Shown piece by piece: positions 7,541 to 16,704 of a stretch of DNA of 64,000 nt (positions within the stretch are counted from its first letter, which is position 1; each line of letters begins with the position of its first letter). The stretch is from BM003 sp963783695. Its GTDB lineage: Bacteria > Pseudomonadota > Gammaproteobacteria > Steroidobacterales > BM003. Position numbers and translations under genes: made by a program. The notes beneath the pieces are model-generated. The model was not told where the DNA came from, searched no databases, and worked only from the letters and a program-made list of their open reading frames with translations. Location of the stretch: contig CAWAOM010000002.1 in the NCBI GenBank assembly GCA_963783695.1, forward strand, positions 1 to 64,000, in the 5' to 3' direction.

Positions 7541-9850
7541 GGCCAGTGCCCGGGCCAGGCGGATATCCTCGAGCATCGTGTCTGCCTGGTGCCAGCGCTG
7601 CAGGAAGCGCCCGGCCTGACGCGCGGCCTCGTCCGTATTGCCCATCGATGCGTGGCAGCGCGATTGCAACAGGATGGCACGCACGCGATCGATCTCAAGG
7701 TCGAGCCTTACATCGCCCGGGTCGCGATCGGTTTCGGCCTTCTGCGCCAGCGCCAGCGCCTGGCCGTGCTGACCGGACTCCTCCAACGCCCCGGCCAGGC
7801 CGAGTTCGTAAAGCGCGTAGCGGTAACCCTCGATCCTGTCAGCGCCCTGCAACACCTCCACCGCTTCATTCGCCTTACCGCTGGCAAGCAGCATCATGCC
7901 CTCGAGATATAACGCGGCTTTTTCTTCGGTACGATCGGGATCTTCCGCCGGCAGCGCATGAGTGCGAATCTCCGCGACGGTCGTGCGCAGCGCGGGCGCA
8001 TCGCCCCGGGCAATCTCGAGTAAACCACGGGCGAACAGGTAGCGGGTCGGCGAATACACGTTTCGCTCCAGTGCCACGTCGATGAGTTTCGCCGCCGTAT
8101 CGAAGTCACCCATCTCCAGGTGCAGCGTCGCCCGCGTCGAATAGGCCATCGCTTCGCGCACCTTCTCTTCGCGCAATTCCTTCCCGAGCTCCAGCAGCGG
8201 TTGTTCGGCTTCGTCGAAGAGTCCTTCCGATCGCAATATCGAGCTGAGGTCGAACGCAGCAAAAATGCGGTCGTCGGGAATGATCTCGGTATCACTCACG
8301 ATATCGCGCCACAACGTTTTGGCCGCCTCGGTGTTGCCCATGATCGCCTCGACCTGTGCCATGCCGAGCCGCGCCGTGGTGAATTCGGGGTTGACTGCTA
8401 GCGCCTCGCGGTAGTCATCTGCCGCGGCCGCGAATTTCCCGCGCTGGCGATCGAGGTCGCCGAGCAGCGTCAGCGGATGCTCTCGCTCGGTCGCAACTTC
8501 GAGGTATCTCTGCAGCGAGGCCTCGGCATCATCGAGCTGACCGACCATCAACTGGTAGGTCGCCATCGCGCTCCACACAAACTCGTTCTCCGGTTCCTGG
8601 CGGGCGAGTATTTCGAGCTGTTCTATGGCCTGCTTTTCCTTGTAGTCATTAAAATAGACCTCGGCCAGAAACTGGCGCGCCTCGACTTCGTAGGGAAACT
8701 CTTCCAGCAGTTCCTCGTAAATTTCCGCGGCCCGGACAAAGTCCGGGGAAAAGAACGCCGTGGCGGCATCGACATACAGCCGTTCGCGGCGGTTCAGCGG
8801 CGCATCGGCCGGGATTGCATGCAGCGATGCAAGCGCTTGTTCCTTGCGCCCGGTCGACGCCTGCACATGGGCCAGGCGGTAGCGCGCAATATGAAATTGC
8901 GGCGCCAGTTCCAGTGCCGTATTCATCGACTGCCCGGCCTGTTCGTAATCGTATTTGCGAAAGTATTCGAGACCGCCGACGTAGGCCTCGTAAGCCGTCA
9001 TATGATTCACCACGAAATCCGCCGCAAAAGAATCGACGCTGTCGGTGTGCGGAACCTGCAAACCCTTGCGCGCCAGCAATCCGATCCGGTATGCGGTTCC
9101 GAGCATGGTCTCCGGCGTCAGCGCATCGAACGATTCGGCAACAAGATCGATACCGCTTTGCAGGTCGGTCAGGCGCGCCGCCAGGTACAGCCCGGCTGGT
9201 GTGGAAATAAACTCACCGGTGACTACATAATCGACACCGGCCTCGGCGGCAGCCGCGGGCACCGCGTCGGCTTCACCCGCGAGCCGCCCGATCGAATCCC
9301 AGCGCGCTTTTGACACAACGACCAGGTGACGCGACTGCGCAAGGTTGGTGCGTACCAGGTTCGCCATGCCCTCGCTCAGCCAGTCTAGATCAGGGTTGCC
9401 GCTCAGGTTCCTGATGGTAGCCACGGCCACGACCGGGTTGCTGAGGCGGCGCGATTCGTTGGAGATGCGTTGCGCCTCGTCCTCGACGTGACCGGTCCAG
9501 ACCCACCACACCGCAAGCCCGGTCAGGAAAGCGGTGACAACGCCCACCGCCGTGCGAAACCACCGCGCCGACAAAATCTTCGGCTGGTTGGCGAGATCCT
9601 CGGTCGCCTCGATGCCATGACCGGTGAGGTTGAAAAGCCAGGTAAAGATCATCGCCGGGGTGAAGCCGACAAGAAGCAACGTCACCAGCAAACGCATCAG
9701 CCAGCCCGGCGCATCGTAGATCGGCAACAACACATCGGCGATCTCGACCAGCAGCCAGGCCGTTACCACATAAGCCGCGGCCGACCGAAACATCCGGCGG
9801 CGGCGCAGCTCGGCGACAAATGATCTGAATTTGCTTGCTGGAGGCGCCAT
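7523..9850 (-). CDS. Membrane protein with TolB-like domain and TPR repeats
   Basis: This 775-residue protein has three parts. Residues 1-130 begin with FVAELRRRRMFRSAAAYVVTAWL and contain about three membrane helices. Residues about 150-280 form a TolB/FlgO-like alpha-beta domain (VAVATIRNLSGNPDLDWLSEG). The rest, to about 760, is a long array of TPR helices (for example LTLLGDLDRQRGKFAAAADD). The N-terminal module is shared with the divergent neighbour and with the protein at 28877-29374. In related proteins this module precedes signalling or TPR domains, but its biochemical role is not established. The ATG at 9850 is chosen because the conserved module begins there; the frame is open further upstream into the neighbour. 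No catalytic motif is visible. Confidence 0.8.
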   Translation of the reverse strand: MAPPASKFRSFVAELRRRRMFRSAAAYVVTAWLLVEIADVLLPIYDAPGWLMRLLVTLLLVGFTPAMIFTWLFNLTGHGIEATEDLANQPKILSARWFRTAVGVVTAFLTGLAVWWVWTGHVEDEAQRISNESRRLSNPVVAVATIRNLSGNPDLDWLSEGMANLVRTNLAQSRHLVVVSKARWDSIGRLAGEADAVPAAAAEAGVDYVVTGEFISTPAGLYLAARLTDLQSGIDLVAESFDALTPETMLGTAYRIGLLARKGLQVPHTDSVDSFAADFVVNHMTAYEAYVGGLEYFRKYDYEQAGQSMNTALELAPQFHIARYRLAHVQASTGRKEQALASLHAIPADAPLNRRERLYVDAATAFFSPDFVRAAEIYEELLEEFPYEVEARQFLAEVYFNDYKEKQAIEQLEILARQEPENEFVWSAMATYQLMVGQLDDAEASLQRYLEVATEREHPLTLLGDLDRQRGKFAAAADDYREALAVNPEFTTARLGMAQVEAIMGNTEAAKTLWRDIVSDTEIIPDDRIFAAFDLSSILRSEGLFDEAEQPLLELGKELREEKVREAMAYSTRATLHLEMGDFDTAAKLIDVALERNVYSPTRYLFARGLLEIARGDAPALRTTVAEIRTHALPAEDPDRTEEKAALYLEGMMLLASGKANEAVEVLQGADRIEGYRYALYELGLAGALEESGQHGQALALAQKAETDRDPGDVRLDLEIDRVRAILLQSRCHASMGNTDEAARQAGRFLQRWHQADTMLEDIRLARALAKNGAD

Positions 9851-10122
9851 TTTGCTGTCGGGAAAAGAGGTGTTTTCGAGTATAACAGTCGTCCCGGACC
9901 GGCCCATGGGAACCGCAGACAGCGCTCCAATGGTCGGCTTTCGCAGACTTCGGCCAAAACTCCGCTTTGAATTCGCTTGCAATTGCCAACACGGAATGAA
10001 CAGCAGCAAACCAAGCGGATAGAGCATGACGATGGCTGTGGCCGAACTGCCGGCCGTAACTGAAAATCCGCGGTCCGCCGCGAATCGGTAGAATCGGGCC
10101 TGAAGCGACGACGAGGTGCCCG
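9851..10122. promoter_or_regulatory. Divergent intergenic region between two paralogous TPR genes
   Basis: This 272-base gap must contain the promoters of both genes, which start outward at 9850 and 10123. I see no confident -35/-10 pair and no obvious palindrome, so the placement rests on gene orientation alone. Confidence 0.4.
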
Positions 10123-11910
10123 ATGGCATCGTTCTTCAACGAAATCAGGCGACGCAAGGTATCGCAGGTCGCCGGCATCTACCTGGTGACTGCCTGGCTG
10201 ATCATGCAGGTCGTCGATGTCGTCAACGAACCGCTCAACCTGCCCGACTCGTTCGGCACTATCGTTATCGTGCTGCTCGCGATCGGGTTTCCGCTGGCGT
10301 TATTGTTCAGCTGGGTTTTCGATCTGACACCGCACGGCGTTGTGCGTACGCCATCCACCGGGGATTCAACGGCAGGCAAAAGCCGAGGACTGGAAACGGT
10401 TCTTGCTGCGTTGCTCGTAGTCGCGCTCGGCTGGATCGCTTATCGCGAACTGGGTAGCACGCCGTACTCGCCAACGTCGGTGCTGCGAAATTCGGTGGCG
10501 GTTTTGCCGTTTGAAAACCTGAGCCCCAATCCGGACGATGCGTTTTTCGCGGCCGGCATCCATGAGGAAATCCTGAACCAGCTGACGAAGCTCAGAAACC
10601 TGAGTGTGATTTCGCGTACGTCGGTGTTGCGCTACAAAGAGACCAAGCTGACGATCCCCGAGATCGCCGCCGAACTGCATGTACAGAGCGTAATGGAGGG
10701 CAGTGTCCGCTACGCCGGTGACCGGGTCCGGATCGCCGCGCAGCTAATCGACGCAAAGACCGACGAACACCTGTGGTCGGAAATCTACGAACGCGACATC
10801 TCCGATGTTTTCGCGATCCAGGCCGATATCGCGATCAATATCGCGCGGGCGCTTGAAGCCGAGTTCTCGCTGGCCGAGCGGGAGAGTATCGAGACGCCGC
10901 TCACCGATTCACCGCAAGCGTATGCCGCCTACCTTCGCGCAATCGCCAGTGTTGCCGACATCGCGCCATTGATGGACCCACAGGATGTGGTCCTGTTCCA
11001 CCGCAATCTCGACGAGGCGATTGCAGCCGATCCCGGCTTCGCACAGGCCCATGCGCTGAAGGCCTTCGAATATGCGTTTTCGGCGATCCGGACTTATCCA
11101 CTCGCCGCGGAGTCCGGCGGCGCGGCGTACGAAGCACTGGCACGCGAGCAGGCGATGCTCGCGCTTCAGGCCGACCCCGATCTCGGCACCGCACACGCCG
11201 CACTCGCGATTCTCAACATGCTTGCGCGCCGTGGCCCCGAAGCACGCGCCGCATTCGAACGCGCCTATGAACTGGGCCCAAACGACCTTAACGTCATCGC
11301 CGACTACGCCGTGTTTCTCGCCCAGTGGGGCGACTACGACCGTGCCGATGAACTGATCCGTTACACGCTTGAAATCGCGCCCAACAACCCGTCCTCACTG
11401 GCGCCCGCCGGCTATGCCTACCTGCTGGCCGGCGACTACGCTCGCGCCGCAAACGCCAATCGCGCGGCCGGACTGATCGCGCCGCAACTGACGATTGTCT
11501 ATCCACTGCTCGGCCTCGCGGAGACCGGTCGCGGCAACAGCGACGACGCGCTCGACGCGTTACACCTGGCAGAGCAGTTGCTGGCAACGGTCAGCGCCCC
11601 GGACCAGCTCGCACAGACCGCCTATGCGTATGGATTGCTGGGCCGCGACGACGATGCAAAGCGAGTCTTCGCAAAGATCGGATCTTTGGCAGAGGGTTAC
11701 TACGTCGGCCCCGGAAGCTGGGCCGCGGCCTTTCTCGCAATCGGCGACAAGCAGGGCGCGCTCGAATGGCTCGAACGCGCAGCCGCGATGCGTACTCCCG
11801 ACGAGGGTTTTATCGTGTTGTCGATCCTCGCGGCAAATGCGCTAAGCGATCCGGTGCTGGACGAACCGGCGTTTCGCGACGTCCGGGCACGGCTTGGTTA
11901 CCGCGACTGA
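10123..11910 (+). CDS. Membrane protein with TolB-like domain and TPR repeats
   Basis: This 595-residue protein has the same layout as its divergent neighbour. An N-terminal module (FFNEIRRRKVSQVAGIYLVTAWL, two helices, then FSWVFDLTPHGV) is followed by a membrane helix around residues 90-108. A TolB/FlgO-like domain (SVAVLPFENLSPNPDDAFFA...GIHEEIL) follows, then TPR-like helices from about residue 265 to the end. This layout is common in proteins annotated as TPR or adenylate-cyclase-associated proteins, but no cyclase domain is present. GAGG lies about ten bases before the ATG. The extreme C-terminus (AANALSDPVLDEPAFRDVRA) is duplicated in a fragment just downstream. Confidence 0.8.
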   Translation: MASFFNEIRRRKVSQVAGIYLVTAWLIMQVVDVVNEPLNLPDSFGTIVIVLLAIGFPLALLFSWVFDLTPHGVVRTPSTGDSTAGKSRGLETVLAALLVVALGWIAYRELGSTPYSPTSVLRNSVAVLPFENLSPNPDDAFFAAGIHEEILNQLTKLRNLSVISRTSVLRYKETKLTIPEIAAELHVQSVMEGSVRYAGDRVRIAAQLIDAKTDEHLWSEIYERDISDVFAIQADIAINIARALEAEFSLAERESIETPLTDSPQAYAAYLRAIASVADIAPLMDPQDVVLFHRNLDEAIAADPGFAQAHALKAFEYAFSAIRTYPLAAESGGAAYEALAREQAMLALQADPDLGTAHAALAILNMLARRGPEARAAFERAYELGPNDLNVIADYAVFLAQWGDYDRADELIRYTLEIAPNNPSSLAPAGYAYLLAGDYARAANANRAAGLIAPQLTIVYPLLGLAETGRGNSDDALDALHLAEQLLATVSAPDQLAQTAYAYGLLGRDDDAKRVFAKIGSLAEGYYVGPGSWAAAFLAIGDKQGALEWLERAAAMRTPDEGFIVLSILAANALSDPVLDEPAFRDVRARLGYRD

Positions 11911-11993
11911 CCGCAAGTCTTGGGAATGCGAACAAAATCCTGAGGCAGCTGCCCGACCGGCATCGACGCCAGGGTTCTATTTGAACCAACCCT

Positions 11994-12020
11994 GTCAAAT
12001 AAGCCCGGGACCTTTTCCCC
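11994..12020 (+). repeat. Dispersed motif copy, forward
   Basis: Core AATAAGCCCGGGACCTTTTC, immediately upstream of the TPR-gene remnant. Confidence 0.55.
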
Positions 12021-12095
12021 CGCTGGTCGCTGCGAATGCGCTTGCCGGTCCGAGATTAGAGAAACCCGCGTTCGCCGATGTCCTGGCCAGGCTCA
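12018..12095 (+). pseudogene. Remnant of the 3' end of a TPR-protein gene
   Basis: The plus strand encodes LVAANALAGPRLEKPAFADV and then LARLN. This aligns with the last residues of the upstream TPR protein, whose own end reads LAANALSDPVLDEPAFRDV and then RARLGY; about 15 of 22 positions match. There is no start codon or upstream coding match, and the ORF runs on past the expected stop. It looks like the tail of a duplicated paralogue whose body was lost, with a dispersed motif copy at the break. Confidence 0.6.
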
Positions 12096-12125
12096 ACTCG
12101 CCGCTTCAGTGTCGCAGACCGGACT

Positions 12126-12149
12126 CCTTAAACGGGGACCTTTTTACGG
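12126..12149 (+). repeat. Dispersed motif copy, forward (divergent)
   Basis: Core TTAAACGGGGACCTTTTTAC; it shares the GGGACCTTTTT half of the consensus and resembles the copy at 15250-15271. Confidence 0.4.
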
Positions 12150-12270
12150 TCTGCCATGACCACTATTTCGCGTGAGCCTCTATCGCGCCCATCGCGGCCA
12201 CGGTCGCCATTGCGCGCAACGAAAACGGCGTCTACTCTCTAGGTAGAGCCTAAATATTGTCTTCGCTACG

Positions 12271-12297
12271 GAAAATAGACCCGGGATCTTTTCCGGG
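12271..12297 (+). repeat. Dispersed motif copy, forward
   Basis: Core AAATAGACCCGGGATCTTTT, the copy closest to the consensus. Confidence 0.6.
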
Positions 12298-12578
12298 AAC
12301 AGTTGCAAGAACACGACAGGGTAGGTACGCCATACGAATTGACGAATCCGATCGTCTGGTAAATACAGTCGGGTTTTGCTCGCAAAATATTGTCACTGCG
12401 AGCCCTGCGGAAACATCAGTACTTTTTTGTCGCCGGTCCGGCGATGACCTGACGCAACATTGCACCCGGCAATCCTGGTGCCACCTGGGACACGACAGTC
12501 GTTGTTCGGCAAGCTGGCTCGGAAGATCATAAAAAAACGAAAAAACACGCTCGACCGCAGAGCGTGAAGGAGCGAGTA

Positions 12579-15161
12579 ATGATGTCCCGTATCTTTAGTG
12601 CCCTGGCACTAGTTTCACTCTGTGCGCTTGTGGCACCACAGTTCGCGAGCGCGCAAACTTCACCGGACGGAATCTGGTCCACGTTGCAACCGGCGGCCAC
12701 CACCCGAGCCGCCGCTGCCGACGGCCCGGCGGCACCGGCCGTGTATCAGCTCAATCACAAAATTCTGCAGCAGATCATCGAGGCAACGCCCGCGGAAGGT
12801 GTCGTGGCCCGCGCTGCGCCGGTTATCCTGTCCGTGCCCACACCGGATGGAAAATTCCGGTCATTCCGGATCGAGCAGTCGGCTGTCATGGCACCCGAAC
12901 TCGCGGCCAAATACCCGGACATCCAGACATTCAGGGGGCAGGGGACCGACGATCCCAATTCGAGCGTTCGCTTTAGCCGGACCGCCCTCGGTTTCCAGGC
13001 CACCGTCGTTACACCCGAGGGCGTCTATACGGTTGCCCCGCAGACACGCAGCGACACCTCGCAATACGTAGTTGAAAAAATCGACGGCAGTCTCGACGTG
13101 ATGTTCCAGTGCCTGGTCGATGCATTCGCGCCCGATTCAGGCCTCTCCGCCAACTTCGGTACCATCACTGCTCTTGGCGCCGCGCCAGCGGGTACCCAGC
13201 TGCGCACCTACCGGCTTGCCGTGGCAGCCACCGGCGAATACACCGAGTTTCTCGGCTCGCAGGCGCTCGCAGTGGCGGCCATTGTCACGACGGTTAACGG
13301 CATCAACGCCATCTACGAGGTCGAAGTTGCGGTCCGGCTGATGCTGATCGGCAACAATGACCAGATCGTCTATACCGACCCCGATACCGACCCGTTCCCG
13401 CTCGCCAACAAGAACGCCGAAACCCAGGCTGCCATAGACACCGAGATTGGCGACGCCAACTACGACATCGGCCATCTTTTCCACAAAGCCGGCGCCAGCA
13501 TATCGGGCAACGCCGGCTGCATCGCCTGCGTTTGCTCGACCGGCAGCAAGGGCAGCGGCTGGAGCCAGGGCCCCGACCCGACCAACGGCAACTTCCTTTT
13601 TGTCGCGTCGCACGAAATGGGGCACCAGCACGGCGGCACCCATACATTTAATGGAAGCAGCTGCAGTGCCAGTCAATACACCGCGAGCAGCGCATGGGAG
13701 CCGGGCAGCGGTACCACCTTGATGTCGTATTCGAGTATCTGCGGTGCCGACAACGTGCAGGGTAGCCAGGTCGGCGACCTGTATTTCCACGCCGGCAGCC
13801 GCCAGCAAATCACCACCTATACGCAGACCGGCGGCGGCAGTGCCTGCGGTGTGTCGACGGCTACCGGTAATGCGATTCCGATTATCGATGCCGGGCTCGA
13901 TTACACGATCCCGCGCGACACTCCGTTCGTGCTAACTGCGACAGGGAGCGATCCGGATGGCGATTCACTTACCTACACCTGGGAACAGTTCGACCTGGGG
14001 CCGAGATCTCCGCTTTCCGCGGTCGATGACGGAGCGATCCCGCTATTCCGGTCGTACCCGCCCGCGGCCGACGCGAGCCGGACATTCCCGCGTTTCCAGG
14101 ATCTTCTGGACGGCGCCACGAGTTTGTTCCCCACCAAGCTGGGAGAGCAGCTGCCCAGCATGAATCGTTTGCTGACATTTCGCGCAACCGCACGCGACAA
14201 CCGTGCCGGCGGCGGTGGCGGCGACGACGACGACGTTGTGCTGACGGTCGTCGGCGATCCTTTCGCCATTACCTCGCCGGTCGCCGGAGGCGGGCTGGAA
14301 TGTAACGCACCTGACGACATTCTCTGGGACGTGGGCGGCGGCTACGTCGCGGCGAACGTTGACGTGTTGCTGTCCACCGACGGCGGCGGCTCGTTCCCGA
14401 CCGTGCTGGCAGCCGCGACCGAAAACGACGGCGAAGTCGAAGTCGTCGCTCCGGCCACGCTAACCACGGATGCACGGATTCGAATCGACTCGATCGGTAA
14501 TGTGTTCTTCGCGCTGTCGGATCAGATCGCGGTCCGGGACACGCTGGCACCGGCGGTCTCCTGTCCCGCAGATGCGGTCGCGGAATGCACCGGCAACAAC
14601 GGGATCGACAAGACCGACCCGTCACTCGCCGCATTCTTCTCGGGCGCCTCGGCGACCGATCTGTGCGACGCGTCAGTGCCGGCGCCGGTCGACGATGCGC
14701 CGGCATTCCTGCCGCTCGGCGACAACCCGGTCACGTTCTCGACCAGCGACGCGTCCGGCAACACCGGCTCATGCTCGGCCAGTGTCATCGTCGCCGACAC
14801 GACAGCGCCGACGATCTCCGTATCATTGACGCCGGACTCACTGTTCCCGGCGCCGAACCACAAGATGCGCAAGATCAGGGCGACCGTGATCGCCGAGGAC
14901 ACCTGTGATCCCAATCCGACCGTTGTATTGACTTCCGTGACCAGCAACGAGCCCGAGAACGGCACCGGCGACGGCAACACCAGTCCGGATATCAAGGGGG
15001 CAAACATCGGCACCGAGGACTATGTCTTCTTCGTCAGAGCGGAGCGCGCCGGCAACGGCGACGGGCGTATCTACACCGTGACCTACACGGTGACCGACGG
15101 CTCCGGAAACGCCACATCGGATTCGGCAACAGTAACGGTTGCGAAGAACGCATCAGACTAA
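12579..15161 (+). CDS. Secreted reprolysin-type zinc metallopeptidase with HYR-like C-terminus
   Basis: This 860-residue exported protease has a signal peptide (ending FASAQ, about residue 26) and a propeptide-like region. A metallopeptidase domain follows with the metzincin zinc motif HEMGHQHGGTH (about residues 345-355) and a later Met-turn candidate SYSSICG. The second half consists of immunoglobulin-like modules: a segment beginning IPIIDAGLDYTIPRD, then HYR-like repeats (APAVSCPADAVAEC, ATDLCDASVPAP, TAPTISVSLTPD). Such C-termini usually mediate binding to surfaces or polymers. The start is set by AAGGAG six bases before the ATG at 12579; the frame is open to 12564. A perfect hairpin terminator follows. 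It is likely an extracellular protein degrader. Confidence 0.88.
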   Translation: MMSRIFSALALVSLCALVAPQFASAQTSPDGIWSTLQPAATTRAAAADGPAAPAVYQLNHKILQQIIEATPAEGVVARAAPVILSVPTPDGKFRSFRIEQSAVMAPELAAKYPDIQTFRGQGTDDPNSSVRFSRTALGFQATVVTPEGVYTVAPQTRSDTSQYVVEKIDGSLDVMFQCLVDAFAPDSGLSANFGTITALGAAPAGTQLRTYRLAVAATGEYTEFLGSQALAVAAIVTTVNGINAIYEVEVAVRLMLIGNNDQIVYTDPDTDPFPLANKNAETQAAIDTEIGDANYDIGHLFHKAGASISGNAGCIACVCSTGSKGSGWSQGPDPTNGNFLFVASHEMGHQHGGTHTFNGSSCSASQYTASSAWEPGSGTTLMSYSSICGADNVQGSQVGDLYFHAGSRQQITTYTQTGGGSACGVSTATGNAIPIIDAGLDYTIPRDTPFVLTATGSDPDGDSLTYTWEQFDLGPRSPLSAVDDGAIPLFRSYPPAADASRTFPRFQDLLDGATSLFPTKLGEQLPSMNRLLTFRATARDNRAGGGGGDDDDVVLTVVGDPFAITSPVAGGGLECNAPDDILWDVGGGYVAANVDVLLSTDGGGSFPTVLAAATENDGEVEVVAPATLTTDARIRIDSIGNVFFALSDQIAVRDTLAPAVSCPADAVAECTGNNGIDKTDPSLAAFFSGASATDLCDASVPAPVDDAPAFLPLGDNPVTFSTSDASGNTGSCSASVIVADTTAPTISVSLTPDSLFPAPNHKMRKIRATVIAEDTCDPNPTVVLTSVTSNEPENGTGDGNTSPDIKGANIGTEDYVFFVRAERAGNGDGRIYTVTYTVTDGSGNATSDSATVTVAKNASD

Positions 15162-15213
15162 TGATGCCCGTGACGGCAGGTCGCACTCGCGAGGAGCGCT
15201 GTGCTTGATACTC

Positions 15214-15246
15214 AGGGGCCGGCCGTCATGGCCGGCCCCTTTGGTT
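15214..15246 (+). terminator. Rho-independent terminator of the metallopeptidase gene
   Basis: AGGGGCCGGCC (15214-15224), loop GTCAT, GGCCGGCCCCT (15230-15240), then TTTGGTT. The 11-bp stem is perfect and starts 53 bases after the stop codon. Confidence 0.85.
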
Positions 15247-15249
15247 ACC

Positions 15250-15271
15250 ACGTTTGAACGGGGGCTTTACC
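15250..15271 (+). repeat. Dispersed motif copy, forward (divergent)
   Basis: Core GTTTGAACGGGGGCTTTACC, similar to the copy at 12126-12149 and more distant from the consensus. Confidence 0.35.
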
Positions 15272-15354
15272 AGAGATACCCACTCAGCCCGGCGGCCAGC
15301 GGACAGTCCACCCACCCGTGCGAATTAGCGTCACTATCGGCAAATTCGGAGGGC

Positions 15355-15380
15355 AAAACAGAACCGGGGCCTTTTCCCGT
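15355..15380 (+). repeat. Dispersed motif copy, forward
   Basis: Core AAACAGAACCGGGGCCTTTT, then CCCGT. Confidence 0.5.
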
Positions 15381-15436
15381 CGCTTTGCTTGCGCTGGCGT
15401 AACCGCGGTCTCGCGGACGACAAATAAGGCAAATAA

Positions 15437-15552
15437 CAGTTTAGGGTCAGTGTCCCTAAATTTACTAAATTTATCCGAGACCTTTCTCGCACGTGAAGAC
15501 AGGCCCGAGACCTTTTTCAAATCGATGAATTTCGGTCACTGTCCCTAAACTG
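15437..15552. repeat. 116-bp inverted-repeat (MITE- or REP-like) element
   Basis: The left end on the plus strand starts CAGTTTAGGGTCAGTGTCCC and the right end on the minus strand starts CAGTTTAGGGACAGTGACCG; both continue with AAATT. The terminal repeats therefore match at nearly all of about 27 positions. Each arm is itself partly palindromic. Inside lie two copies of the dispersed motif (15468-15490 and 15495-15520). There is no coding capacity, so movement would need a transposase acting from elsewhere. It ends nine bases from the 3' end of the amidohydrolase gene. Confidence 0.7.
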
Positions 15553-15560
15553 GTGACTGG

Positions 15561-16691
15561 CTATTTGCGCTGGTTCTTTACGTTTGCGGCCTCCCACGCC
15601 CTGACCTTGCGCCGCGCGTCATCGAACAGCCGTTCGTAATTGCCCTTGCGAATAAGCTCGCTGGCTTCGGGTGTCAATGCATCCCATAGCGGCTGGTACT
15701 CGTCGAAAACCGCGTAATACATCTCCGGGCTTGAGGGCGCCACGACATCGGTGCCGAACAGGAAACGCTGGGGGAACCGATTAATCAGTTTTGCGCTCTC
15801 GGAGACTGACTTGTCGGTGGCAACGATGTACTTGGCAACCTCGTCCCACGAGATATCGAAATAGACATGGCTCAGACTCGCATCGTTCAGCGCGGCCTCG
15901 ACCAGGCCGAGATGATCGAGGCTGCGCTCGGTCGCCGGCGAGGACGCGGCGGTCTGTACCGGGTGAATCACGCGACCGAGTCCGACATGGGCCCAGATAA
16001 TCGTGGTATCAGGATGACGTCGTAGCAATGCGTTCATTTGCTCGAGAAAGATCGGCTTCGCGCCGGCCTTGGCAAAGGGCACGTCGAGATCGCTGTGGAG
16101 TATCACGACGAGGCCGGTCTCGCCGGCGAAATCGAGAATGCGATCAAGCGCCGGATCGGTAAGACTCGCAATGTCACCGGCCACTTTGGAGGAGACGAAT
16201 TCCTTGTGGATCGTGAACTCGCCGATTCCGCTAAAGACACCGGGAAACGTCTCGAGCACGCGGCGAATGTGATCGGCCGCATACATGTCGGCGGGGTTAA
16301 AGCCGGTGATCATCGGATCGAAACGGTCGCGCTTTTTCTCCGGCAGCGCCAGGTAAGACATCGCGATGTACGCGTCGGTAAACGAATAGTAGTAGAGCGG
16401 CGCATCGCTCTGCAGGTAGTAAGTCGGTGCATACTCTCCCGAGTTTTCGAAAGACCAGGTCTGCTGCAGCGGTATGCCGAACAGCGCAACCCGTCCGGTC
16501 CGGTTACCCATGATCTCGAGCATCCGCTCGACGCTGATCCCCTGCTGCACATAGTTGGTGAGATGAAAGTGCGAGTCGTTCATCTCATAATCCTGGGCAT
16601 TGACGGCAAGCGAGAAAGCACCAGCAATCAGCGCGGCCGCGGCAGAAAGCGTTTTGCCGCCACGGCGTAGGAACCCCTCTTCGTTTTTCAT
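15561..16691 (-). CDS. Exported amidohydrolase-family metal-dependent hydrolase
   Basis: This 376-residue protein of the amidohydrolase-2 type TIM-barrel family hydrolyses or decarboxylates an unknown substrate. Visible metal-site motifs are SHFH (His41 and His43) after a signal peptide (cleavage near AVNAQ), VILHSD in the middle, WAHVGLGR, and FGTDVVAP near the C-terminus, which supplies the usual aspartate. AAGGAGG precedes the ATG. It is the second gene of an operon with an outer-membrane barrel protein 13 bases upstream, which suggests the porin admits or releases a compound that this periplasmic enzyme handles. That link is inference. Confidence 0.8.
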   Translation of the reverse strand: MKNEEGFLRRGGKTLSAAAALIAGAFSLAVNAQDYEMNDSHFHLTNYVQQGISVERMLEIMGNRTGRVALFGIPLQQTWSFENSGEYAPTYYLQSDAPLYYYSFTDAYIAMSYLALPEKKRDRFDPMITGFNPADMYAADHIRRVLETFPGVFSGIGEFTIHKEFVSSKVAGDIASLTDPALDRILDFAGETGLVVILHSDLDVPFAKAGAKPIFLEQMNALLRRHPDTTIIWAHVGLGRVIHPVQTAASSPATERSLDHLGLVEAALNDASLSHVYFDISWDEVAKYIVATDKSVSESAKLINRFPQRFLFGTDVVAPSSPEMYYAVFDEYQPLWDALTPEASELIRKGNYERLFDDARRKVRAWEAANVKNQRK

Positions 16692-16704
16692 GACAACCTC
16701 CTTG

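Larger units (their letters stand above)
11911..12578. other. Gap with TPR-gene remnant and three motif copies
   Basis: Between the TPR gene and the metallopeptidase lie 668 bases without an intact gene. They hold a decayed piece of a TPR-type gene (12018-12095) and dispersed motif copies at 11994-12020, 12126-12149 and 12271-12297. The last 60 bases carry the ribosome binding site and probably the promoter of the metallopeptidase gene. Confidence 0.6.

Noticed and set aside
9851..10129. N-terminal extension of the minus-strand TPR protein
   Set aside because: The extension would reach across the divergent neighbour's start codon and the conserved module begins at 9850.
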